Positions 1-6,989 of a stretch of DNA of 64,000 bases are shown piece by piece (positions within the stretch are counted from its first letter, which is position 1; each line of letters begins with the position of its first letter). Location: contig JAFGVV010000039.1 of assembly GCA_016937795.1 (NCBI GenBank), forward strand, positions 1 to 64,000, read 5' to 3'. Below the pieces are notes generated by a model. It saw only the letters and a program-made list of their open reading frames with translations. It was not told where the DNA came from and did no database searches. Origin of the DNA: Paludibacteraceae bacterium (GTDB lineage Bacteria > Bacteroidota > Bacteroidia > Bacteroidales > Paludibacteraceae). The position numbers were made by a program, and so were the translations under genes.

Positions 1-1
1 T

Positions 2-187
2 GTGGAAAGTACATATATACCACAACTCAGAGTACGTGTTGTAAATTCGGTAATTGTAGTGGATGGTGTAGAAAACTTCGAACTTTACAATATCGCTGGT
101 CAGAAACTACGCAGTGATCTGCCTGTTCGTACCGGAGTGTATTTGGTGAAAGCCGGAACAAAAGTACAAAAGGTATTTGTAAGATAA
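2..187 (+). CDS. C-terminal end of a T9SS-sorted secreted protein (5' partial)
   Basis: Only the last ~61 codons are in the window; the gene enters from the left edge. The residues form a short beta-rich segment with the hallmarks of a type A T9SS sorting domain: 'ENFELYNIAGQKL', then 'TGVYLVKAG' and a basic final strand ending 'KVFVR'. Such domains direct export through the type IX system and are removed at the cell surface. What the rest of the protein does cannot be seen. A strong hairpin terminator follows within 30 bases. Confidence 0.75.
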   Translation: MESTYIPQLRVRVVNSVIVVDGVENFELYNIAGQKLRSDLPVRTGVYLVKAGTKVQKVFVR

Positions 188-216
188 TAATTCAGTTGCT
201 AATTGAATTTTCTACC

Positions 217-248
217 AAAAAGAGGATGACTTCGGTTATCCTCTTTTT
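217..248 (+). terminator. Intrinsic terminator after the T9SS protein
   Basis: A 10-bp stem (AGAGGATGAC with GTTATCCTCT, one G-T pair) closes on a TTCG tetraloop and is followed by a run of T. It lies 30 bases after the stop of the partial gene. Confidence 0.85.
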
Positions 249-400
249 TGTTGTGGTAAAATTATTTCTAATATTATGATGGGTTAAAAACTGTTTTAGT
301 TGCTTTTTTTTCGCTGATCATATGAAATTTATTTATTATTTTTACCACTATAATTTAAATTATTTAGCAAGTTTTTTTGTGACATTTTTATTTTGGATCA

Positions 401-1693
401 ATGATTTTTTTAAATCGTTTTGCTGAATTGTATATGAATGATAATAACGTAAATATGGTTGATTTGAATAATGAGAATGCGATTCGTAAGGATGTTCTCC
501 TTTTGCAATGTGAGCCTTTGCCAGTCGTACGAATAGCTTTTGTGGGCCTTGGTAAACGTGGTAAGCAATCTTTCAATCATTTCATGTATATCGATGGGGT
601 AGAAGTGAAGGCACTTTGTGATATTAATTGTGATAATCTGACTGAAATACAGCAGATGTTGTTTGTTCATAATAAACCATCAGCTGATTTGTACTCTGAC
701 TTTGATGATTGGAGAAAGATTTGTGAACGCGAGGACATTGATTTGTTGTATGTGTGTACCGACCGGGGTATGCATGCCGAAATTGCTGTGTATGCAATGA
801 ATCACAATAAACATGTAGCAGTTGAAGTACCTGCAGCTAATACTGTTGAAGAGTGTTGGGCGTTGGTGGATACAGCTGAGCATACACGTAGACATTGTAT
901 TATGCTCGAAAATTGCTGTTACGATTACGATGAACTTGCGATGTTGAATTTAACGCAGGCGGGTTTCTTTGGCGAGATAATTCATGTCGAAGGAGCCTAT
1001 ATACACGATTTGCGTTTTATTGATTTTGCAACAAAAACACATTATATGGATTTGTGGAGTATGTACGGCAATCCTTACCCCACGCATGGTTTAGGGCCGC
1101 TTTGTCAATTGCTTAATATCCATCGTGGCGATAAAATCGAATCGGTTGTGTCTGTTTCGTCAGGGCAGTTCAATTTTCCTGTTTTTCCTGAAATGGATTC
1201 CAATGCATATAAACTAGGAAATATAAATACATCAATTCTTAAAACTTCGAAAGGTAAAACCATTGTTTTACAGCATGATGTGTCGAGCCCGCGACCCTAT
1301 ACCCGTAATTATTTGCTTAGTGGTACCCGTGCTTTTGCTCACAAACGCGATGAACTAAAAGTGGCTCTGTCTGAAAATCCATCGGAATATATATCAGATA
1401 ATGAGTTGAATACGCTTTTGACCGACAATGAGCATTTGTTTTATAAACAAATAGGTGAGCTAGCCCGTAAAGTAGGTGCACATGGGGGAATGGATTTTAT
1501 TATGGATTATCGGCTTATTTATTGCCTGCAAAGAGGGCTTCCGCTCGACATGGATGTGTACGATGCAGCTGAGTGGTCGGCACTTGTGGAACTTACTTCT
1601 TTGTCGGTGCAAAACGGTTCGATTCCGGTTACTTTTCCCGATTTTACCCGCGGACGCTGGAATAAAGTGAAGGGTTTGCAGTTTTCACAATAA
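401..1693 (+). CDS. Gfo/Idh/MocA-family oxidoreductase, GH109-like
   Basis: A 430-residue protein with an N-terminal Rossmann fold (dinucleotide motif 'VRIAFVGLGKRG' near residues 43-54) and a C-terminal alpha/beta domain. The run 'HVAVEVPAANTVEECW', then 'HCIMLENCCYDYDELAML' and 'THGLGPLCQLLNIHRGDK' is the pattern of GH109 enzymes, which use bound NAD+ to cleave alpha-N-acetylgalactosaminides. Known GH109 proteins usually have a Tat or other export signal; none is visible here, so this copy looks cytoplasmic. ATG 401 gives the longest form, but an in-frame ATG at 434 is equally plausible because neither has a Shine-Dalgarno. No neighbour suggests a pathway. A non-hydrolase sugar dehydrogenase of the same superfamily is the alternative. 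Confidence 0.7.
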   Translation: MIFLNRFAELYMNDNNVNMVDLNNENAIRKDVLLLQCEPLPVVRIAFVGLGKRGKQSFNHFMYIDGVEVKALCDINCDNLTEIQQMLFVHNKPSADLYSDFDDWRKICEREDIDLLYVCTDRGMHAEIAVYAMNHNKHVAVEVPAANTVEECWALVDTAEHTRRHCIMLENCCYDYDELAMLNLTQAGFFGEIIHVEGAYIHDLRFIDFATKTHYMDLWSMYGNPYPTHGLGPLCQLLNIHRGDKIESVVSVSSGQFNFPVFPEMDSNAYKLGNINTSILKTSKGKTIVLQHDVSSPRPYTRNYLLSGTRAFAHKRDELKVALSENPSEYISDNELNTLLTDNEHLFYKQIGELARKVGAHGGMDFIMDYRLIYCLQRGLPLDMDVYDAAEWSALVELTSLSVQNGSIPVTFPDFTRGRWNKVKGLQFSQ

Positions 1694-1701
1694 TGTAAAA
1701 T

Positions 1702-1741
1702 AAAAAAAGTGAATCGGGTTTTGAGTCAGATTCACTTTTTA
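1702..1741. terminator. Bidirectional terminator between convergent genes
   Basis: AAAAAAAGTGAATC and GATTCACTTTTT form an A/T-flanked stem around a 13-base loop. It serves the plus-strand oxidoreductase and overlaps the 3' end of the minus-strand Gly/Ser-rich gene. Confidence 0.8.
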
Positions 1742-2410
1742 ATTTGTACTTTCCTTGTTTGTTTTACGAAATATATAATATGTGTATATTATTCCGAGCA
1801 TAAGTAATATGTAAATTCCCTCTCCTACAGGAATTGGATCTCCTACGGGATCTCCACCTCCGGGGTCGGCAATTGGACTTTCTTCAAAACCATCATTTTT
1901 TTGCATTACACCTTCAGTCATCGATGATGGGGTTGCTGAACTGAACATTCCACCTCCGCCAAAACTTCCACCACCGGTTGAAGATCCGCTTCCGCCACCT
2001 CGATTTCCGCCCAAAGCAATCATTCCTGTGCCGCCAATTCCTGAGCCGGTTCCTGTAGGCCTGTTGTTACTACTGTTCAGGTTACGAGCCGAATAATGTC
2101 CGTTTTGTGTTCCGGAATGACTTCCTGACGACCCATTTCCTGCAACAATAGGACTCGAAAGTGCTGAGTAGCCCGATCCTGAATTTGTCGGGATATTATT
2201 GTTATATGTTTGCGTAGAATTTGCTCTGCCTGATTTTGGTGCGTTATTAATACGTCCGTTGAAGTTTACACCAGGCGAACTGTAATTGTCGTAATTACCA
2301 TATGTCGAATTGTGCAAATCACCACCAAGAGGTGTATATAGCATAAGCAGTATAATTCCTGAAATTATGATAAACGACCAGATATATAGTTTCTGATATT
2401 TTTTTTCCAT
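1739..2410 (-). CDS. Gly/Ser/Asn-rich membrane-anchored protein with a PID-CTERM-like tail
   Basis: This 223-residue protein has an N-terminal hydrophobic segment (about residues 10-26), a long low-complexity middle rich in Gly, Ser and Asn, and a C-terminal unit made of a Pro/Gly-Asp stretch, 'PIPVGEGIYILLMLG', a transmembrane helix and a basic end 'YYIFRKTNK'. That tripartite tail (Pro motif, helix, basic residues) is the layout of short Bacteroidota sorting signals such as PID-CTERM, here with PIPVG instead of PID. No catalytic motif is visible. It probably is a surface or envelope protein processed at the C-terminus, but function is unknown. It is a single-gene unit with its own candidate promoter and a shared terminator. 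Confidence 0.6.
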   Translation of the reverse strand: MEKKYQKLYIWSFIIISGIILLMLYTPLGGDLHNSTYGNYDNYSSPGVNFNGRINNAPKSGRANSTQTYNNNIPTNSGSGYSALSSPIVAGNGSSGSHSGTQNGHYSARNLNSSNNRPTGTGSGIGGTGMIALGGNRGGGSGSSTGGGSFGGGGMFSSATPSSMTEGVMQKNDGFEESPIADPGGGDPVGDPIPVGEGIYILLMLGIIYTYYIFRKTNKESTN

Positions 2411-2796
2411 TAATTCTATTCTTTTTCTTCAGGATGCTTTTATCAAATTTTGCATATTGCTAATTTTGATGTTTTTTCGTTTTCGATTTGCTTTTGATTC
2501 AGTTAAAAGCCTTTTTAATCTTACTTAGAGAACGTTTTGTGTGTTCTTTTTGTTGAGTGTTCTTTGAATTTGTTTTTGTTTAAATCACTCTTTATTGAAT
2601 TTTATTTTCAATGTTTTGATATTATTTATAAAATTTGCCTTGTATGTTTTTTCTGCTTTTTAGTTCTTTGCTGGAAAATTTGCTGCAAAGATACTGTTTT
2701 TTTCTGAATAAGAAATGAAAAGATTACAAAATGTGTTTATAAACTATTGAAATATAGTATAGAACATTACTTATTATTACTTGTAAATTTGTTTTG
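2411..2796. other. Intergenic region, T-rich, one candidate promoter
   Basis: This 386-base gap is very T-rich on the plus strand. Apart from the candidate minus-strand -7 box at 2686-2693 I see no ORF, no strong hairpin and no RNA gene. Confidence 0.5.
2686..2693 (-). promoter_or_regulatory. Candidate -7 box (TATCTTTG) for the Gly/Ser-rich gene
   Basis: Read on the minus strand the bases are TATCTTTG, an exact TAnnTTTG match. It would leave a leader of about 270 bases, which is long, and I see no clear -33 box, so confidence is limited. Confidence 0.35.
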
Positions 2797-3609
2797 TTAA
2801 AGATTTGTGTTTAACTGATTTTCCTTTTCAGTTGCTTTTGCCTCGTTCCATATAGTATCCATTTCACGAAGTGATAATTTTTTTAAATCTATCCCTGTCG
2901 ATATTGTTTTTGATTCCAGATAGTTGAATCGCGAGATGAACTTCTGGTTGGTGCGTTCCAATGCATTTTCGGGATTAATATCGTACAATCGTGCAGCATT
3001 GATCAGACTGAAAAACAAATCTCCAAACTCAGCCTCCATTTTATCTTTATCCATCGACCTTATTTCGATCTGTAATTCCCCGATCTCTTCTTTTACTTTG
3101 TCCCAAACCTGTTCTTTTTTGTCCCAGTCGAAACCAACGCTTCGTGCTTTGTCCTGTATGCGATGTGCTTTTACTGTTGCGGGAAGTGATGCAGGCACTC
3201 CCGATAGTACAGTTTTGTTGCCCCCTTTTTCTTTTAATTTCAGGCTTTCCCAATTTTGCATTACTGTTTCGCTGTTGTGTGCTTCTGTATCGGCAAATAT
3301 ATGTGGATGGCGGTAAATAAGTTTTTCACAAAGGCCTTTGCATACATCGTATATGTCGAAATCGCCTGTTTCTTGACCCATTTCAGCATAAAATACAACG
3401 TGTAAAAGAATGTCGCCCAGCTCTTTGCGAATCTCTGTTTTGTCGCCTTTTATTATTGCGTCGGCAAGTTCGTAAGTTTCTTCTATTGTGAGAGTGCGAA
3501 GGCTTTCGAATGTTTGTTCGCGATCCCACGGACATTTTTGCCTGAGTTCAGACATGATTTCGAGCAATCTATCAAACTCTTTTATTTTTTCTTTTTTACT
3601 ATGCATCAT
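2797..3609 (-). CDS. mazG: Nucleoside triphosphate pyrophosphohydrolase MazG
   Basis: MazG hydrolyses (d)NTPs to monophosphate and pyrophosphate, a house-cleaning role. The 270-residue length matches full two-domain MazG. The first all-alpha domain holds 'CPWDREQTFESLRTLTIEET' followed by 'EELADAI'-type and 'ELGDILLHVVFYAEM' motifs, giving the EExxE...ExxD metal site; the second carries 'KEEIGELQIEI' and 'AEFGDLFFSLINAAR'. The central 'WESLKLKEKG' and 'LSGVPASLPA' stretch is typical of the family. The start could be either of two adjacent Met codons. A candidate TAATTTTG box lies about 100 bases upstream. The gene stands alone and shows no anomaly. Confidence 0.93.
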   Translation of the reverse strand: MMHSKKEKIKEFDRLLEIMSELRQKCPWDREQTFESLRTLTIEETYELADAIIKGDKTEIRKELGDILLHVVFYAEMGQETGDFDIYDVCKGLCEKLIYRHPHIFADTEAHNSETVMQNWESLKLKEKGGNKTVLSGVPASLPATVKAHRIQDKARSVGFDWDKKEQVWDKVKEEIGELQIEIRSMDKDKMEAEFGDLFFSLINAARLYDINPENALERTNQKFISRFNYLESKTISTGIDLKKLSLREMDTIWNEAKATEKENQLNTNL

Positions 3610-3708
3610 ATTTATATCAGGGCTTTTTATTTACCTGATTATTCACTGACTATTATATTCTTTTAAAATAACCTACTTGGGGAAACTTCATTTCCTTTTT
3701 TCTTAGTG

Positions 3709-3716
3709 CAAAATTA
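3709..3716 (-). promoter_or_regulatory. Candidate -7 box (TAATTTTG) for mazG
   Basis: The minus strand reads TAATTTTG, an exact TAnnTTTG match about 100 bases before the mazG start. No convincing -33 box is visible. Confidence 0.45.
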
Positions 3717-3977
3717 ATGTTTTTATTCATTTCTCGTCTATAAAAAAAACTGTCGTGTTAAGTCCTGTAATTCCGGGTAGTCATATATGATAAAAGACAT
3801 TATTGTGGATAAACACTAATAAATCAGCTATATTTGATTTTAATAATTTTAGCTTATAGTTAAAAATTAAGAGTTTTTTGTAGTCATTGCTTGTTTTTTA
3901 GTAAGTTGTATTGTGTTAGTTTTCGATATTTAACATTATTTAACTCGATAATTACCTGCTGTAAACAAAACAATGCA

Positions 3978-3985
3978 TACATTTG
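3978..3985 (+). promoter_or_regulatory. Candidate -7 box (TACATTTG) of the ABC/GntR operon
   Basis: TACATTTG matches TAnnTTTG exactly and sits 38 bases before the ATPase start. It directly abuts the inverted repeat at 3987-4010, so a bound repressor would cover the transcription start. Confidence 0.65.
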
Positions 3986-3986
3986 C

Positions 3987-4010
3987 AGTGTACTAATAAA
4001 CTAATACACA
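3987..4010 (+). promoter_or_regulatory. Candidate YtrA-type operator AGTGTA-N12-TACACA
   Basis: AGTGTA and TACACA lie in inverted orientation with a 12-base spacer (5 of 6 arm positions symmetric). From memory, Bacillus YtrA recognises AGTGTA-N13-TACACT, nearly the same. The operon downstream encodes a YtrA-type GntR regulator, so autorepression is the natural reading. This is inference from motif and context. Confidence 0.55.
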
Positions 4011-4022
4011 AATTCTGTTTTT

Positions 4023-4856
4023 ATGATACAACTTAAAAATGTAACATTTAGTTACAGTAGACGAGCTCATTTGCTCAACGATTTATCGCTCACACTCGAT
4101 GCAGGTCGTATTCATGGTTTGTTGGGCAAGAATGGTGAGGGGAAAAGTACCTTGCTTAAATTGATTTCAGGGCTTGTTTTCGCTCAGTCGGGCGAAATCG
4201 ATGTGTTGGGCTTTCATCCGCAAAAGCGCGAACCGCAATTACTGAGTGATATTTTTTTCCTCTCGGAAGAGCTTCCTCAGATAAACTTAAGTATCGAAAA
4301 GTTCGAAAAGGTTTATTCGCCTTTTTATCAGTCCTACGATGCTGCATTGTTCAATCGGTTTCTGTCCGAATTTGAAATAAAGGATAAAAAAGCCAATATG
4401 ACCCGCTTGTCGCACGGACAAAAAAAGAAGGTGATGATTGCTTTCGGTCTGGCTACGAACACCAAATTGCTGCTTATGGACGAACCTACCAATGGGCTCG
4501 ACATTCCTTCGAAAGCTCAGTTTCGGCGCATGGTGGCATCGGTGATCGATGATCAGCGTTGTTTGGTAATTTCGACACATCAGGTACATGATCTTGATGG
4601 GTTGATTGATAGTATAAGTATTATGGAACAGCACAAAATTGTGTTTCATTATACTATCAGCGAAATTTCCGATAAACTTTGTTTTCGTATGGTCGATCAT
4701 ATTGCTCCCAAAACCGATTGCGTTTACAGCGAAGATACGCTCAGGGGACGAATTGAAATTTGCATAAATGAAAAGCACGAAGACACAAAAGTAGATATTG
4801 AACTTCTATTCAATGCTGTGGTTTCAAATCAGCAACAAATCAATTCGTTATTTTAA
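4023..4856 (+). CDS. ABC transporter ATP-binding protein (YtrB/CcmA type)
   Basis: A 277-residue ATPase with Walker A 'GKNGEGKST' (residues 35-43), signature 'LSHGQ' (129-133; Ser-His-Gly in place of the usual SGG), Walker B 'LLLMDEP' (149-155), D-loop 'GLD' and switch His in 'STHQVHD' (H186). The C-terminal ~80 residues are divergent, as usual for drug or peptide exporter ATPases. It is the first gene of an operon with a six-helix permease 24 bases downstream and a GntR regulator after that, the arrangement of YtrA-controlled ABC systems linked to cell-envelope stress. The substrate is unknown. Regulation is probably by the operator just upstream. Confidence 0.88.
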   Translation: MIQLKNVTFSYSRRAHLLNDLSLTLDAGRIHGLLGKNGEGKSTLLKLISGLVFAQSGEIDVLGFHPQKREPQLLSDIFFLSEELPQINLSIEKFEKVYSPFYQSYDAALFNRFLSEFEIKDKKANMTRLSHGQKKKVMIAFGLATNTKLLLMDEPTNGLDIPSKAQFRRMVASVIDDQRCLVISTHQVHDLDGLIDSISIMEQHKIVFHYTISEISDKLCFRMVDHIAPKTDCVYSEDTLRGRIEICINEKHEDTKVDIELLFNAVVSNQQQINSLF

Positions 4857-4880
4857 TTCAAATTATTTTTATACTACATT

Positions 4881-5669
4881 ATGAATACTACATTTAATAT
4901 TAATAGATTGATATTGCTCATTAAGCGTTACTTTGTGGAACATGCTCACCTTGAACTGAGTTTTTGGGCTATCACTGTGTTTGTGTTCGCACTGTTCATT
5001 AATCAACCTGATTCCGTTAGATTTTTTATGTATATATCGGGTTTGATATTTGCGGCACGACAGTTTAAGTTTTTTGCTTCGACACCTTCGGGAATGCATT
5101 ATTTGATGATTCCTGCCACGCATACAGAAAAACTTGCAGCTTCTGTTTTGCTCTCAATTCCCTATTTTTTCTTTATGATATTGCTTACATATATTATTGG
5201 AATTACTCTTGGGACAACTGTTACTAATTTTTTCATTCCTATTGAGCTGCCCTATAGCTACGACTTTATTACTCAAAAAAATAATTTTGGGTGGAGTGAA
5301 TTAATAGGTCTGGATAATAGTTTATTAAACTTTGGTGAGTCTCGATTGCTGAGTAATTTCGTTACATTTGCATTGTGGCAGTCACTTTTTGTAATGGGGT
5401 CACTTTTTTTTAAACGTAATGCTGTAGTAAAAACAATGCTGAGCTTAGTGTTGCTTTTGTTTGTAGTTTTTATTGTGCAGATATTTATTTTCAAGGCTCT
5501 TTATGGTACATTTAGTTTCGATAGTAGTCAATTGATCATTCATAATTTCGAACCTAAAAACTCGTTTTTTGTGAATGTATTTGTAACTGGAACAACAATT
5601 CTTTCGTGGTTAGCTGTACCATTTTTCTGGATAGTAAGCTATTTCAGATTAACTGAAAAACAAGTGTAA
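4881..5669 (+). CDS. ABC transporter permease (integral membrane)
   Basis: A 262-residue protein with about six hydrophobic segments (around residues 26-60, 82-110, 158-176, 183-205, 230-255), no soluble domain and no enzyme motif. Its position between the ATPase and the GntR regulator, with a gap of only two bases before the regulator, identifies it as the membrane partner of the ATPase. The sequence itself is not diagnostic. The loop around residues 115-155 is predicted extracytoplasmic. An ATPase:permease dimer exporter is the likely product; the substrate cannot be deduced. Confidence 0.75.
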   Translation: MNTTFNINRLILLIKRYFVEHAHLELSFWAITVFVFALFINQPDSVRFFMYISGLIFAARQFKFFASTPSGMHYLMIPATHTEKLAASVLLSIPYFFFMILLTYIIGITLGTTVTNFFIPIELPYSYDFITQKNNFGWSELIGLDNSLLNFGESRLLSNFVTFALWQSLFVMGSLFFKRNAVVKTMLSLVLLLFVVFIVQIFIFKALYGTFSFDSSQLIIHNFEPKNSFFVNVFVTGTTILSWLAVPFFWIVSYFRLTEKQV

Positions 5670-5671
5670 TT

Positions 5672-6043
5672 ATGGAATTCAGAGAAACACAAGCTATATA
5701 CCTTCAAATAGGAGATTATATGTGCGAGCAAATCCTGCTTGGTAGGTGGAAACCGAACGACAGAATTCCCTCGGTGCGCGAACTGGGTGTCGATTTGCAG
5801 GTTAATCCGAATACGGTAATGCGAACGTACGATTTTCTTCAAAATCTGGATATTATTTATAACAAACGCGGTGTTGGCTATTTTGTGTCCGTAGATGCAT
5901 TGTTGCGAATTGTGACTTACCGACGTTCGCAGTTTGTTGGCTACGATTTGCCACAGTTTTTTAAGAGTATCACACTGCTTGATATGTCGATGGAAGAAAT
6001 TTCTGAGCTATATAAGGAATTTCTGAAAAATGAGAAGATTTAG
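5672..6043 (+). CDS. GntR-family transcriptional regulator, YtrA subfamily
   Basis: The 123 residues consist of a winged helix ('IYLQIGDYMCEQILLGRW', 'RIPSVRELGVDLQVNPNTVMR', 'YNKRGVGYFV') followed by only ~45 residues that form the short dimerising C-terminus of the YtrA group; there is no FadR/HutC effector domain. Family members repress their own ABC operon. Here the regulator is the third gene rather than the first, starting two bases after the permease stop. The predicted operator lies 1.7 kb upstream at the operon promoter. No odd residues are seen in the recognition helix. Confidence 0.9.
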   Translation: MEFRETQAIYLQIGDYMCEQILLGRWKPNDRIPSVRELGVDLQVNPNTVMRTYDFLQNLDIIYNKRGVGYFVSVDALLRIVTYRRSQFVGYDLPQFFKSITLLDMSMEEISELYKEFLKNEKI

Positions 6044-6066
6044 AACTCATTTATTTCCCAATTTAT

Positions 6067-6282
6067 ATGAAAAAGAAATCCTATTTAACGAAAATGCTTG
6101 TGCTGGCGATGTTCGTCGGTTTCGCAGTGTCTTTTGTGCCTTTGTGTCATAGCTTTACAGATTGTTGTAAAAATAATGATAAAAATGTGGATAGTATAGG
6201 AGCGGATGTGGAACTAAAATCATCTCCTCAAACTGAAAAAATATTTCTTGTAGCCACACGTTATTTGTTGGCTCGTAACTAA
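6067..6282 (+). CDS. Small secreted or membrane protein, unknown function
   Basis: A 71-residue product with a basic N-terminus 'MKKKSYLTK', a hydrophobic stretch (residues 10-26) and four cysteines, one at the end of the hydrophobic run and a close Cys-Cys pair. It could be a signal peptide followed by a small cysteine-containing domain; the cysteine context is not a good lipobox. It starts 24 bases after the regulator stop and is probably part of the same transcript. I do not recognise the family. Confidence 0.5.
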   Translation: MKKKSYLTKMLVLAMFVGFAVSFVPLCHSFTDCCKNNDKNVDSIGADVELKSSPQTEKIFLVATRYLLARN

Positions 6283-6301
6283 TTATTATAAAATAAACTA
6301 T

Positions 6302-6370
6302 ATGCGCAAAATATTTTCCCGATTCTGCCAGGGTTTGTTTTCCGCAATTAAAACTATAATTTATCCATGA
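6302..6370 (+). CDS. 22-residue micro-ORF overlapping the next gene
   Basis: ATG 6302 opens a reading frame 'MRKIFSRFCQGLFSAIKTII' plus two residues, ending TGA at 6368-6370. The stop overlaps the ATG of the following 63-residue ORF in an ATGA junction, the classic sign of translational coupling. The predicted peptide is short, basic and amphipathic. Whether the peptide itself works or only coordinates translation is unknown. It is too short for statistical support, so confidence is low. Confidence 0.3.
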   Translation: MRKIFSRFCQGLFSAIKTIIYP

Positions 6371-6558
6371 AATTAAAATTAAAAACCAGCGAAAAACTCC
6401 TTATTGGAGCTCTTGCATTAATATCTGTATTTCAACTGTCGGTAAACCTACTGGCAAAAAAGGAGTTTGTCGAAGCACAAAATATTTCGACAGATATTCA
6501 AAATGATACGGATAGTAATACTGTTCGTTCTTCCAAAATCGTCATAAAAATTAATTGA
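6367..6558 (+). CDS. Small single-pass membrane protein, unknown function
   Basis: This 63-residue product begins with a charged segment 'KLKLKTSEK', then one hydrophobic helix (residues 11-29), then a polar tail. It is the last ORF before a strong terminator, so it probably closes the ABC/GntR operon. YtrA-like operons in Bacteroidota often also encode small envelope proteins or a DUF2807 (GIN-domain) protein; the N-terminus resembles the anchor of such proteins with the adhesin part missing, but this is only a suggestion. Confidence 0.45.
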   Translation: MKLKLKTSEKLLIGALALISVFQLSVNLLAKKEFVEAQNISTDIQNDTDSNTVRSSKIVIKIN

Positions 6559-6596
6559 TTCAGGAAAAATTTCAGTAATCAATGAACTTTTATCTT

Positions 6597-6641
6597 TAAA
6601 AAAGCGTTCACGGAATTGTTTTCTGTGTAACGCTTTTTTTT
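6597..6641 (+). terminator. Intrinsic terminator of the ABC/GntR operon
   Basis: AAAAAGCGTTCACGGAA pairs imperfectly with TTCTGTGTAACGCTTTTT around a five-base loop and ends in T's. It is 40 bases after the last small ORF. Confidence 0.85.
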
Positions 6642-6797
6642 GGCTATCTCTTAATTAACCTGTAATTGCTATTCTTTGCATTTTTCAAAACCAATTAATT
6701 TGTATTTATTACAAAATAATTTTAGAAGAATGCATTTGTTACTTGTAAATTGCCTAAAATCAGTCAGATAGTTATTGAGGAAAATTTTCATTAATTA

Positions 6798-6830
6798 TTT
6801 GTTTTATTACAACTAATTGTTGTATTTTTG
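6798..6830 (+). promoter_or_regulatory. Promoter of nqrABCDEF
   Basis: TTTG at 6798-6801, 21 bases, then TATTTTTG at 6823-6830: both boxes match the Bacteroidota consensus (-33 TTTG, -7 TAnnTTTG) with the expected spacing. The leader to nqrA would be about 150 bases. Confidence 0.75.
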
Positions 6831-6989
6831 CAAGACTTTTTCAGACTATTGAAACTTATACATTTATTGTTTGTAAGTGTCTGTTTGTCTGATAAATATA
6901 TGTTTATATAAATTGTGTTCGATATGTAAATTTTCAAAATTTCTTATCGGATTAATGGTTTTAAAAAATAACCAATTTACAAATTTAAT

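Larger units (their letters stand above)
3610..4022. other. Divergent intergenic region between mazG and the ABC operon
   Basis: The gap of 413 bases holds a minus-strand candidate -7 box for mazG (3709-3716) and the promoter/operator of the ABC operon (3978-4010). The A/T-rich middle shows no gene. Confidence 0.6.
6559..6989. other. Intergenic region: operon terminator and nqr promoter
   Basis: The 431-base gap contains the ABC operon terminator (6597-6641), the nqr promoter (6798-6830) and a ~155-base untranslated leader before nqrA. No further gene is visible. Confidence 0.6.
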
